Notes under the pieces: generated by a model
What the model saw: only the letters and a program-made list of their open reading frames with translations
What the model was told of the DNA's origin: nothing
The model's database searches: none
Part shown: positions 56,401-63,681 of the stretch, one piece after another
Layout of the letters: each line of letters starts with the position of its first letter
Numbering within the stretch: position 1 is the stretch's first letter
Translations under genes and position numbers: made by a program
Assembly (NCBI RefSeq): GCF_014192645.1
Contig: NZ_JACHYE010000006.1
Span: 185,626 to 249,625, forward strand
DNA length: 64,000 nt
DNA from: Herbaspirillum sp. Sphag64
GTDB taxonomy: Bacteria > Pseudomonadota > Gammaproteobacteria > Burkholderiales > Burkholderiaceae_D
Direction of reading: 5' to 3'

Positions 56401-57019
56401 GGCTGACAGTATCGTCTTGAAGAAGGTGCTGATCTAACCGTCCTGAAGTGTTGACCAGTACGATGCCATCAATAGGGCGACGTCGTCGCAACGTGCGCAA
56501 TTGCTTTAACCAGGCATAGTCTGGCTGTCCGGCCGGACCGCTTTTGCACCACAGCAGGACGACGTCATCCGTGATGAGCCATGGCTGTTGTTGCGATGAG
56601 GGAAAAAGTCTGGCAATTGCTTCGTCGTCCCCCGTCAGCAATAACCATCGTTGGTGGTAATGCCAAGAGCGACCATACTGCCCCTGCAACGTTTGTCGCA
56701 GGTTGGCTAACGCATTCGGAATAGCGGTCGCTGATCCGGACAGGTTCGTAGATCGTATCTGTGCCAGGATACCGTTTTCTGTCCAGTGAATTTTCAGCTT
56801 GTCAGTTAGTCTCTGTAGCCCCACACCCCAGCGCGACCAACAATCCAGATAGGAAAATAGGGAGCCTAGAATCGCACCGACAGCAATGATGGATTGCCAT
56901 TGGCTGCGCTCTTCAGACGTTCTTAAGCCGATCTGCTCACCCCATAGAGAAACAATGAGACTGGCTAGCAATGCCAGAATCAGGATCGCGGCAAATGATA
57001 GCCGTAACTTCTTGAGCAT
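53480..57019 (-). CDS. tssM: T6SS inner-membrane protein TssM (IcmF family) without a Walker A motif
   Basis: 1179 residues. Two membrane spans near the start (~10-26, ~43-57) and a third ~365-385 (TLLCIVALVGIALWNTGMLL). The cytoplasmic domain between has IcmF features (LDIRSKFLSAWIAGVCHT, RDIHSLQQTL after the span), and the large periplasmic part ends in the IcmF C-terminal region (AFNGRYPFVTTDNDASFPELARFLRP, LEMLSLRDFMLPSRIFVV). Where many TssM have GxxGxGKT, this one has LLTGDDEAIARLFPSS (127-142), so nucleotide binding is unlikely. TssM spans the envelope with TssJ and TssL. Start ATG with AAGG upstream. Confidence 0.95.
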   Translation of the reverse strand: MLKKLRLSFAAILILALLASLIVSLWGEQIGLRTSEERSQWQSIIAVGAILGSLFSYLDCWSRWGVGLQRLTDKLKIHWTENGILAQIRSTNLSGSATAIPNALANLRQTLQGQYGRSWHYHQRWLLLTGDDEAIARLFPSSQQQPWLITDDVVLLWCKSGPAGQPDYAWLKQLRTLRRRRPIDGIVLVNTSGRLDQHLLQDDTVSHLLSHISQGLRWRAPAVVLDLHGDDRHHEGVALVGSEWDHNADADDIKNGLLTLRDRLTLVALSQLGKERGDRYLGELSQRLDIRSKFLSAWIAGVCHTSAHHVISGVFFAPYPVVSEAASAANAIPVVRQQLPYRNLPLWRHLAKTVRPESGRRIGWHPVTLLCIVALVGIALWNTGMLLSAVVNQRDIHSLQQTLAHVTHAPSSDARLRGLFTLQQEIARYEYRAHHHAPLTSRFGLNLDTRILTALWRPYEEASQRLLVAPVQQTLESELIDLAQLRSDQLDQQPERYALDGQLSLKTYLMLAEPQRSESAFLKPQLLQRWQLDTQLAPGEQIDLAERLLGFYSEHLPSHPDWRITPSVDLVTAARQTLLAAIGVEQADTTLYRKILSDAANKYPDQTLATLTLGTDPRGLIRNHAVVAGVFTRQAYEGTIASAIREAAKRHAVNGDWVLNGQALLVASQSATQVPEQLQATLSAQYFADYAEQWQTFMNNTQWASASTLPAAVEQLKLMTDARQSPVIALMKSLQYHAGAGAQRVSLSDTLVAKAQGLIAAKGLPAPQAPLPDPGGPLASAFGPVLRLMGTVANKDGSAATESSAHESSDLSLQRYLDRVSALRLRLQQINSSSDSEAQSKQLVLSMFQGKGSELADTQDYAQLVAVSLGEQWTGLGDALFVKPVTQATETLLQPAQAGLNQAWNSGIVAPWFRAFNGRYPFVTTDNDASFPELARFLRPQTGLIASFLHTQLPGVLELQGEQWVPNPASKLHFEPEFLRAINTLQRIGGRLLVQGEPQYRFELMPMPTPGITDTVLTIDAQTLHYYNQRERWQQLIWPVNQTQDAGTRIQWQTERAGTNKRYEFDGRWALIRLLERARIEPLDSATYQLTWRGTPDVSAARPATTGADPRQPQSDPDHFLPRAPMAQAPDDMSYPLSYLMRTEAGRGPLEMLSLRDFMLPSRIFVVPSRHAGQKGQTS

Positions 57020-57061
57020 AAATACCTTCAGTGAATTGGAACGTCCCTCACAGGAACCGCT

Positions 57062-57352
57062 TCACATGTCCATATAGGATGTTCGTTGTGAAGCGAGCAG
57101 TTTCGGGCGAGGCCGGCAACGGCATGCACATGCGTCACCACTCAACGCGATGCGTCTTCCATCCGGGCCGGTCATGGAAAGACGCGGCCCGGAACAGACT
57201 ATTTCCCCCATTGATTTGCACGACTCGCACCAAATTTTGTCACCCTCATAGGCTAGTTCCCGGTTGCTAATTTTGTGATTGGGGTTGCCGCTCTGGACAA
57301 CACCGTTGGCGGTTGTCTTATCACCCTTGCAAACAGGATGGCGATACGTCAT
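57062..57352 (-). CDS. PAAR-domain spike tip protein
   Basis: 96 residues with AAAGGA upstream of ATG. PAAR features: HPVCKGDKTTANGVVQSGNPNHKI at the N-terminus, AYEGDKIWCESC, then GEIVCSGPRLSMTGPDGRRIALSGDACACRCRPRPKLLASQ, with Cys/His positions that can bind zinc at the tip. PAAR proteins sharpen the VgrG spike and may carry effector domains; this one has none. It begins the minus-strand T6SS arm, 42 bp before tssM. Its start region overlaps the remnant of tssB on the other strand. Confidence 0.85.
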   Translation of the reverse strand: MTYRHPVCKGDKTTANGVVQSGNPNHKISNRELAYEGDKIWCESCKSMGEIVCSGPRLSMTGPDGRRIALSGDACACRCRPRPKLLASQRTSYMDM

Positions 57353-57651
57353 AGCATTCCTTTGGCAGAAATAAAATTGTATGTGGATGACGAAGCTGAT
57401 GAAAATCGGGACATCGTTGTGGCGGCAAAATTATTTGGATGGATGACTTCAAGCCCGACGTTGTGGCGGGAAAAGTGCCTGAATTACGTGCATTGATGGC
57501 AGCCCGAAATCTGCTACGTGATCTGAAATCGAATCTACTGGACAACGCCACATTCCGTCGCGAGCTGGAAAAGATTCTGAAGGATCCCGCTTTGTCCGAT
57601 GGCCTGCGTGCAGATTTGGAGAAAATCAGTGGCGCGTCGCCTTCCGCTTAA
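57338..57651 (+). pseudogene. tssB: Truncated and frameshifted tssB (sheath small subunit) remnant
   Basis: The last ~70 residues are intact from ATG at 57439 (MDDFKPDVVAGKVPELRALM, then NLLRDLKSNLLDNATFRREL), the typical C-terminal TssB/VipA region. A preceding stretch in another frame from 57338 (EIKLYVDDEADENRDIVVAA, then KLFG) looks like the strand before MDDF, so a 1-base shift near 57430-57440 is likely. A full TssB has about 165 residues; the N-terminal ~70 are absent, and upstream DNA instead codes for the PAAR protein on the other strand. TssC follows 34 bp later. As it stands the protein could not form a normal sheath with TssC. A read error would repair the shift but not the missing N-terminus. 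Confidence 0.75.
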
Positions 57652-57685
57652 CTCATCATCTGCTTCTTACTGGAAATCCACTCTC

Positions 57686-59230
57686 ATGACTAAAGAAACC
57701 ATGCAACGCGGCGCTGATGCTGCAGATACTGTGCTGCTTGATGCGCCGTCAACCAGCGTGTATGAAACTCTGTGCGCCAAGATCAACCTGACGCCAATCA
57801 CCAGCACCCGTGCTTTTGACGCATTTCAGGATCCGGATGCCTTGTCCGAGTCGTCACTCGACGAACGGATCACGCAGGCAATGAATGTTTTTGTCAATAT
57901 GATCAAGGCATCGGCACAACAAGTGGATCGTCTGGACAAGAGCTTGCTGGATTTCCATATCGAACATCTTGATCGGCAAATCAGTTGTCAATTAGATGCG
58001 ATCATGCATCACGATACCTTTCAGCAAATAGAGTCTGCTTGGCGCGGTTTGAAGTTTTTGGTGGATCGTACCGATTTTCGCAAGAACGTCAAAATTGAAA
58101 TGCTGGATGTCTCCAAGGAAGCCCTCCGCCAGGACTTTGAGGACACGCCGGAAGTCATTCAGAGCGGTTTATACCGACATACCTATATCCAGGAATACGA
58201 TACACCCGGCGGTGAGCCGATCGGCGCCATCATTTCGAACTACGAATTTGACCGCGGCACGCAGGATATCGCCTTGCTACGCAATCTTTCCAAGGTGTCA
58301 GCTGCGGCACATATGCCGTTCATTGGTTCGGTATCACCGCAGTTCTTTGGCAAGGACAACATGGAAGAGGTAGCCAGTATTCGTGATATCGGCAATTATT
58401 TTGATCGCGCCGAATATCTGAAATGGAAGAGCTTTCGGGATTCGGATGACGCACGCTATATTGGCCTCACCCTGCCACGCTTTCTGGCGCGCCTGCCCTA
58501 TGGCCCTGAGACCACACCAGTACGATCATTTAACTATACCGAAGCCGTCAAGGGACCGGATCATAGCCGCTACCTGTGGGCCAATGCCTCGTTTGCGTTT
58601 GCCGCCAACATGGTACAAAGTTTTATCAAGAATGGCTGGTGTGTACAAATCCGTGGCCCGCAAGCTGGTGGTCTGGTGGAAGATCTGCCCATTCATCTGT
58701 ATGACCTTGGCACTGGTCATCAAGCCAAGATACCGACAGAGGTGCTCATTCCTGAAACACGCGAATTCGAATTCGCCAATTTAGGTTTCATTCCACTTTC
58801 TTACTACAAGAATCATGATTTTGCCTGCTTCTTCTCGGCACACTCTACGCAAAAGCCTACCTTGTACGACACCAAAGAAGCGACTGCGAACAGCCGTGTC
58901 AATGCGCGCCTTCCGTATATTTTCCTGCTCTCACGCATTGCTCACTATCTCAAGTTGATTCAGCGCGAGAATATTGGCACCACCAAGGATCGCCGTATTC
59001 TGGAGTTGGAGCTGAACACGTGGATCAAGACACTGGTAACCGAAATGACGGATCCAGGCGACGAATTGCAAGCGGCTCATCCATTGCGTGAAGCGCGCGT
59101 TGTCGTGGAGGATATTGAAGACAATCCGGGATTTTTCCGTATCAAATTGTTCATCGTTCCACACTTCCAGATTGAAGGTATGGATATCAACCTCTCCCTG
59201 GTATCGCAGATGCCGAAGGCCAAAAACTAG
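57686..59230 (+). CDS. tssC: T6SS contractile sheath large subunit TssC
   Basis: 514 residues from ATG at 57686; the frame is open from 57599. Diagnostic regions: ERITQAMNVFVNMIKASAQQVDRLDKSLLDFHI, HHDTFQQIESAWRGLKFLVDRTDFRKNVKIEMLDVSKE, PFIGSVSPQFFGKDN, YIGLTLPRFLARLPYGPETTPVRSFNYTEAV, LVEDLPIHLYDLGTGHQAKIPTEVLIPETREFEFANLGFIPLSYYKNHDFACFF. It forms the sheath with TssB and is nearly full length for the family (~490-500). It is intact although tssB in front of it is broken. Confidence 0.96.
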   Translation: MTKETMQRGADAADTVLLDAPSTSVYETLCAKINLTPITSTRAFDAFQDPDALSESSLDERITQAMNVFVNMIKASAQQVDRLDKSLLDFHIEHLDRQISCQLDAIMHHDTFQQIESAWRGLKFLVDRTDFRKNVKIEMLDVSKEALRQDFEDTPEVIQSGLYRHTYIQEYDTPGGEPIGAIISNYEFDRGTQDIALLRNLSKVSAAAHMPFIGSVSPQFFGKDNMEEVASIRDIGNYFDRAEYLKWKSFRDSDDARYIGLTLPRFLARLPYGPETTPVRSFNYTEAVKGPDHSRYLWANASFAFAANMVQSFIKNGWCVQIRGPQAGGLVEDLPIHLYDLGTGHQAKIPTEVLIPETREFEFANLGFIPLSYYKNHDFACFFSAHSTQKPTLYDTKEATANSRVNARLPYIFLLSRIAHYLKLIQRENIGTTKDRRILELELNTWIKTLVTEMTDPGDELQAAHPLREARVVVEDIEDNPGFFRIKLFIVPHFQIEGMDINLSLVSQMPKAKN

Positions 59231-59325
59231 CTAATTCCAGATGAAAGAAGCGACATCCGCGTGGTGTTTTTCCCCGCGCGGAGGGGCGTTTTCACGCTCA
59301 CGTTTTGCATACCGATACCAGAGAC

Positions 59326-60669
59326 ATGAAAATTACGAGACCATTGTGGGCGCAGGGCATTTTTATGACGCCACAGCATTTCCAGCAACAGGCAATGTGG
59401 GAACAGTTTGCCGATGAGCAGATTGCCCGTATGGTCAGTCCCTATCCATGGGGCGTCATCAAGGTCGAGGTAGATGTAAAGGCGCTCGGCATCAAGCGTC
59501 TTCAACTGACCTCACTTTGTGTACGCCTGCCGGATGGGACAATGGTTGACACTGCGACAGCAGATCTGCTGCCGCTGGCACGTAACCTCGAAGACATTCC
59601 GGCGCACTGCGCGCAGGTTGACATCTTGATCGGCCTGCCGCTCAAGGATGCGCAAGGTGGCAACTGTATGGAAGCGGGCGAAAAGCCGGCTCGCCCTCGC
59701 CGCTTTCTGCGGGAATATCTCCATGTTGCGGATATGAACGGTGAGGGTCAGGAAGAGATCAGTGTAGAGCGGCATGTGCTGGCATTGTTGTTCGACTTCG
59801 AGCAGTACGGAGACTACGTCACTTGTCCAATTGCCCGCCTGATTCGCAACACCCAGGGAGGCTTTGAACTTGACTCATCCTTTGTACCTCCTTGCCTCGT
59901 TCTATCTGCCAGCAAACAGCTGACCGAACGGATGGAGCGCTTGTCGTCCATCCTGTCAGCCAAAAGCACCAGCTTGTCGGTGCGTCGGCGAGAGCGATCC
60001 GACCAAATCGCGGACTACGCTGTGGCTGATGTTGCCTTATTCTGGCTTTTGCATAGCGTCAACAGCAGTTGGCCTGAACTTGCGCGCCTGTGCGCTTCAC
60101 CGGATCAGCATCCTGAACGTTTGTACGCAGTACTGGCGAAGTTGGCTGGTACTTTGGTGACCTTCTCTACCACAGAAACCCTGAATTCAATACCGCCGTA
60201 TGATCACGTCTCCCCTGCGCCGGTATTTGCGACCCTGGAAGAATTGATTCGATCCTTGCTCGATACCGTCGTACCTTCGCGCGTGGTGCCAATTGAGCTT
60301 GAGCGTGCCAAACCAACCGTGTGGCAGGGCAAACTCAGGGAAGAGCGCTTACTGGAAGCAGATTTCTATCTATCGGTGCAATCTTCACTGCCTGGCCATG
60401 CCTTACTGGAACAATTTCCCCGTCTTTGCAAGGCCGGTGCACCGGACGAGGTAGAACACATTCTCAATTCCGCACTATCGGGCATTCCCTTGCGCACCAT
60501 GTCGCGTTTGCCGGCAGCCATCCCGGTACGGATAGAAAATCATTATTTTGCCCTCGACAGTACGCATCCCGCCTTCAAACGCATGCTGGCTGCACATGCC
60601 TGCCAATTTTATGTGCCGACGTCGTTACCGGAAGTATCTCTTGAACTTTACGCAGTCTTGCCAACATGA
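59326..60669 (+). CDS. tssK: T6SS baseplate-membrane linker TssK
   Basis: 447 residues from ATG at 59326 (MKITRPLWAQGIFMTPQHFQQ), preferred over a TTG 21 bases upstream. Typical features are the N-terminal PLWAQGIFMTPQHFQQQAMWE, LLFDFEQYGDYVTCPIARLIRN, a helical middle (ERMERLSSILSAKSTSLSVRRRE), and SRLPAAIPVRIENHYFALDST near the C-terminus. TssK connects baseplate and membrane complex. The stop overlaps the tssL start by 4 bp (ATGA). The gap of 95 bp after tssC includes no clear terminator. Confidence 0.95.
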   Translation: MKITRPLWAQGIFMTPQHFQQQAMWEQFADEQIARMVSPYPWGVIKVEVDVKALGIKRLQLTSLCVRLPDGTMVDTATADLLPLARNLEDIPAHCAQVDILIGLPLKDAQGGNCMEAGEKPARPRRFLREYLHVADMNGEGQEEISVERHVLALLFDFEQYGDYVTCPIARLIRNTQGGFELDSSFVPPCLVLSASKQLTERMERLSSILSAKSTSLSVRRRERSDQIADYAVADVALFWLLHSVNSSWPELARLCASPDQHPERLYAVLAKLAGTLVTFSTTETLNSIPPYDHVSPAPVFATLEELIRSLLDTVVPSRVVPIELERAKPTVWQGKLREERLLEADFYLSVQSSLPGHALLEQFPRLCKAGAPDEVEHILNSALSGIPLRTMSRLPAAIPVRIENHYFALDSTHPAFKRMLAAHACQFYVPTSLPEVSLELYAVLPT

Positions 60670-61337
60670 CGCCCTCTTCCTCCTCTATTATCCGATTGCC
60701 ACTGGCCATACGTGATACTGCACTGACCGTCGCTGCGCTACATGCTGGTGAAATCCCTCGGGATGGATTTGCCGTATTCCGTCAGACATGCGAAGCACAG
60801 TTGGCACGCTTGCGTATCGAGCTTACAGAAGCCAGAGAACCTCCCGATGTCATCGACGATGCGCTCTACGCACAGTGTGCACTACTGGACGAAGCGGTAT
60901 TGTCCTGCCTCAAAGCTGAGGATCGCGATCAATGGGAACGTCTGCCATTACAAGTTACCCAGTTCAGAAGTCACGATGCCGGAGAGCAGTTAATCGCGCG
61001 CATGCAGATGTGGCTGACCGCAACACAAGCGAATCAACGTCTTTTATTGATTTTTCATACCGTTCTTCTACTTGGCTTCAAGGGAAAATTCACCCCACAA
61101 GACGAGGCGCAGCGCATTCAATTGATCAGTGACCTTGCCGCGCGTATCGAGCGTTGTGGCGGCAATATATTTTCAGAAGAGTGCGCCACAATCGTCGTTA
61201 CGAACACGAAACCTCGGCGTCGCTGGCCTCATTTTTCACCGCTGCTCTGGGTTTTGCTTGCGACGCTGGCAACGATCGCTACCTATTTGGGTCTGCGGCA
61301 CTGGCTATCCATGTCAATCAAAGTGCTCACTCAGTAA
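60666..61337 (+). CDS. tssL: T6SS membrane protein TssL (DotU)
   Basis: 223 residues. Cytoplasmic hook-like domain (REPPDVIDDALYAQCALLDEAVLS, DRDQWERLPLQVTQFRSHDAGEQLIARM, LLIFHTVLLLGFKGKF), then a single C-terminal membrane span (PLLWVLLATLATIATYLGL) and a short periplasmic end. It belongs to the IcmH/DotU family that binds TssK and TssM. The stop TAA overlaps the next ATG (TAATG). The OmpA-domain part found fused in some TssL proteins is here a separate gene. Confidence 0.94.
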   Translation: MTPSSSSIIRLPLAIRDTALTVAALHAGEIPRDGFAVFRQTCEAQLARLRIELTEAREPPDVIDDALYAQCALLDEAVLSCLKAEDRDQWERLPLQVTQFRSHDAGEQLIARMQMWLTATQANQRLLLIFHTVLLLGFKGKFTPQDEAQRIQLISDLAARIERCGGNIFSEECATIVVTNTKPRRRWPHFSPLLWVLLATLATIATYLGLRHWLSMSIKVLTQ

Positions 61338-63085
61338 TGATGACACGACGATCAAGTACAAACGCACGTGCTTATGCCACCGGCACGCTGTATGTCTGGA
61401 TACTGACACTCGTTCTTGTTTGGCTGATATTCTGCTCTCCCTGGTCTATTGGCTGGACTTTAACGCTTGCCGTACTGGCAGTTCTGGTCGGCATCAGCGC
61501 TCTCTTTGTTGCATTCCAGAGCAATCGTAGCCGTCGAATTGCGACACAAGAAATACTTGCCGATATCACGCTGCCGCTGCATAACTTACCGGCAGGCTTG
61601 CTGCATAACACGCCACTCGTCTTGGTTGCGGGAGATGCCGTCAGTTTGCAAGCAAGCTTTGGGGATACCTCGGTTCGCCTGACGGATGCTGCAATCTGGA
61701 TACGCGTGACTGAAGTAGCGCAACTGATGTACATCGCTGACGCGCTGATGCATTGGCGCGACGGCCAAGGGCCGGAGGCAATCATCTATTTGATGCATAC
61801 CAACGATCCCCTTGAGCAGACCCGCTTGCGCGCCACGCTTCTCAGTTTCAGATCTGCCATCAGCGAAACCAGTCGGGCGATCGGCTACCGCTTACCGACA
61901 GGCATCGCAATGTATCTGCAAGATAATGCTTTGCCATCGACAAACAATGGCATCTGGTTTGGTGCAACAGGTTCCGAGCCTCTGAAAATCGCGTCGGTGT
62001 CTGAACATGTCGCCTCCGCCCTCGCGCAATATAGTCAGTTTTTGCCGCCCCAAGATGCGATGCGCCGCAGACTCGGATACCTTACTGCAAGAGTGGACGC
62101 GCTTGCCCAATGGGCATCATCAACACTATTGCCCACCATGACCGACCAGCAAGGCCGTACCGAGCAGGTACAGCTTCTCGCTTTTGGCGTGACTACCGTG
62201 ACAGGAGCTACTGCGCGGCAATCTGCATTTTCACGATTTTCCGCTACCCGCACGGGACTGATGCAGCGTGATACTGTCTCGTCAGCACTTTCTTTGTCTT
62301 CGCATTCGTCCTCGTCCTGGCCGTTGCCAGACATACTGCTACCAGCCTTTCCTCTGAGGCTAGTGCGTCCTGCCCTTCCAGCTACCCTCGCGCATGCGCT
62401 GGTCTGGGCGCTCATTTTTTTTGCGGGTGCCGCAGCCGCCTCTGCCTGGCAAAACCGTGAACTGGTACAGACGCTGCATCGTCATGTCCAGCTTTACGAA
62501 ACCATTCTTCCGGTTCAAGACGCCGCTCGTGTCGAGGCGTTGACTGTCCTGAAACAGGACAGAGATACGCTGGAATTTCATCTTCGTACCGGTGTTCCCT
62601 TGCGACTGGGCATGGGCTTTTATCAAGGACGCACCTGGTTGTCGCGTATCGATGCCCTGATTGCTGGCTATACCCCGCCAGCTCCTTTGCCAGTCACGAT
62701 TGAGCTCGACAGCATGTCCTTGTTTAACAGTGCCAGCGCGGTTCTGCATCCAGACGCGAATCGTGCTCTGGTTAGTGCACTGGAGATGATCAAGTCGTAC
62801 ACGGACAAACGCGTACTCATTGCCGGCCATAGTGACTCCACTGGCGATTCAAAAAGTAACCAAAAACTATCTGAAGAGCGAGCTACCGCTGTGCGCGACT
62901 GGCTGGCGGATGCGTCTGGCATTCCGACATCACGTTTTGCCATTCAAGGCTATGGCGACACACGCCCCAAAGCTGGCAACGATACCGCGGCCGGACGTTC
63001 CGCTAACCGACGCGTCGAAATCACGCTGGTTCCCGATTGCCGGAACCAGCGTCCCCCAGGCCAGATGGCCTGTTTATTCAACTAG
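61337..63085 (+). CDS. T6SS-associated OmpA-domain membrane protein
   Basis: 582 residues from ATG at 61337; another ATG at 61340 is equally possible. Two N-terminal membrane spans (TGTLYVWILTLVLVWLIF, IGWTLTLAVLAVLVGISALF), a large cytoplasmic/other region, a further span (TLAHALVWALIFFAGAAAAS), and a C-terminal OmpA/MotB peptidoglycan-binding domain (IELDSMSLFNSASAVLHPDANRALVSAL, VLIAGHSDSTGDSKSNQKLSEERATAVRDWL, RFAIQGYGDTRPKAGNDTAAGRSANRRVEI). It probably anchors the secretion complex to the cell wall, replacing the OmpA part of TssL. Follows tssL directly and precedes hcp by 9 bp. Confidence 0.9.
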   Translation: MMTRRSSTNARAYATGTLYVWILTLVLVWLIFCSPWSIGWTLTLAVLAVLVGISALFVAFQSNRSRRIATQEILADITLPLHNLPAGLLHNTPLVLVAGDAVSLQASFGDTSVRLTDAAIWIRVTEVAQLMYIADALMHWRDGQGPEAIIYLMHTNDPLEQTRLRATLLSFRSAISETSRAIGYRLPTGIAMYLQDNALPSTNNGIWFGATGSEPLKIASVSEHVASALAQYSQFLPPQDAMRRRLGYLTARVDALAQWASSTLLPTMTDQQGRTEQVQLLAFGVTTVTGATARQSAFSRFSATRTGLMQRDTVSSALSLSSHSSSSWPLPDILLPAFPLRLVRPALPATLAHALVWALIFFAGAAAASAWQNRELVQTLHRHVQLYETILPVQDAARVEALTVLKQDRDTLEFHLRTGVPLRLGMGFYQGRTWLSRIDALIAGYTPPAPLPVTIELDSMSLFNSASAVLHPDANRALVSALEMIKSYTDKRVLIAGHSDSTGDSKSNQKLSEERATAVRDWLADASGIPTSRFAIQGYGDTRPKAGNDTAAGRSANRRVEITLVPDCRNQRPPGQMACLFN

Positions 63086-63094
63086 GAGAAAACA

Positions 63095-63580
63095 ATGGCA
63101 ATTCCAGCATATATGTGGATCAAGGATGACGGCGGTGCCGATATCAAAGGGTCAGTGACGGTAACCGGTCGTGAAGGTAGCGTTGAATTGGTCGAGTTCA
63201 GTCATGGTGTAAATATCCCAACTGATATCAGTACGGGAAAATTAACCGGCACCCGTGTGCACAAGCCGATCCAGTTCACCAAGGAAACCGATGCTTCGAC
63301 ACCTTATCTCTACAAGGCTGTTACCAGCGGTCAGACTTTGAAGTCGATTGAGATCAAGTGGTACAAGATTGATGACGCTGGAAAAGAGAAGGAATACTTC
63401 AACACCCGCTTGGAGAACGTCAAAGTCGTTGGTGTTATGCCAAAAATGTTGGATATCAAGAATCCAGCCTTCGAAAAACACAACCATCTCGAAGAAGTTG
63501 AGCTGCGTTACGAAGAGATTACCTGGTCCTACAAGGACGGCAACATCATCCACAGCGATAGCTGGACCGAACGGTCGTAA
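63095..63580 (+). CDS. hcp: T6SS inner-tube protein Hcp (TssD)
   Basis: 161 residues with TAGGAG upstream. AIPAYMWIKDDGGADIKGSV, RVHKPIQFTKETDASTPYLYKAV, SIEIKWYKIDDAGKEKEYFNTRLENVKVVGVMPKM, HLEEVELRYEEITWSYKDGNI are the Hcp family's conserved strands. Hexamer rings stack to a tube propelled by the sheath. Gene order OmpA-hcp-vgrG is usual. A long hairpin follows the stop codon. Confidence 0.96.
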   Translation: MAIPAYMWIKDDGGADIKGSVTVTGREGSVELVEFSHGVNIPTDISTGKLTGTRVHKPIQFTKETDASTPYLYKAVTSGQTLKSIEIKWYKIDDAGKEKEYFNTRLENVKVVGVMPKMLDIKNPAFEKHNHLEEVELRYEEITWSYKDGNIIHSDSWTERS

Positions 63581-63598
63581 GTTGAGCTAGGAAAAATT

Positions 63599-63632
63599 CA
63601 CACCGGCCATGCTTTCGAGGCATGTCGGTGTG
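63599..63632 (+). other. Hairpin between hcp and vgrG
   Basis: CACACCG (63599-63605) and CGGTGTG (63626-63632) form the base of a stem, with CATGC/GCATG above it and a short loop TTTCGAG. There is no T-run. It may limit read-through or protect the hcp mRNA 3' end so that Hcp is made in large excess over VgrG. Confidence 0.6.
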
Positions 63633-63681
63633 TATCACGGCACATCCTTTCCTAATCATTGTTACGACAAAAGGTCTTAGC

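Noticed and set aside
53480..57019. Missing Walker A in TssM as a frameshift artefact
   Set aside because: The reading frame is continuous and neighbouring residues align with the family, so the loss appears genuine and not due to a sequence error.
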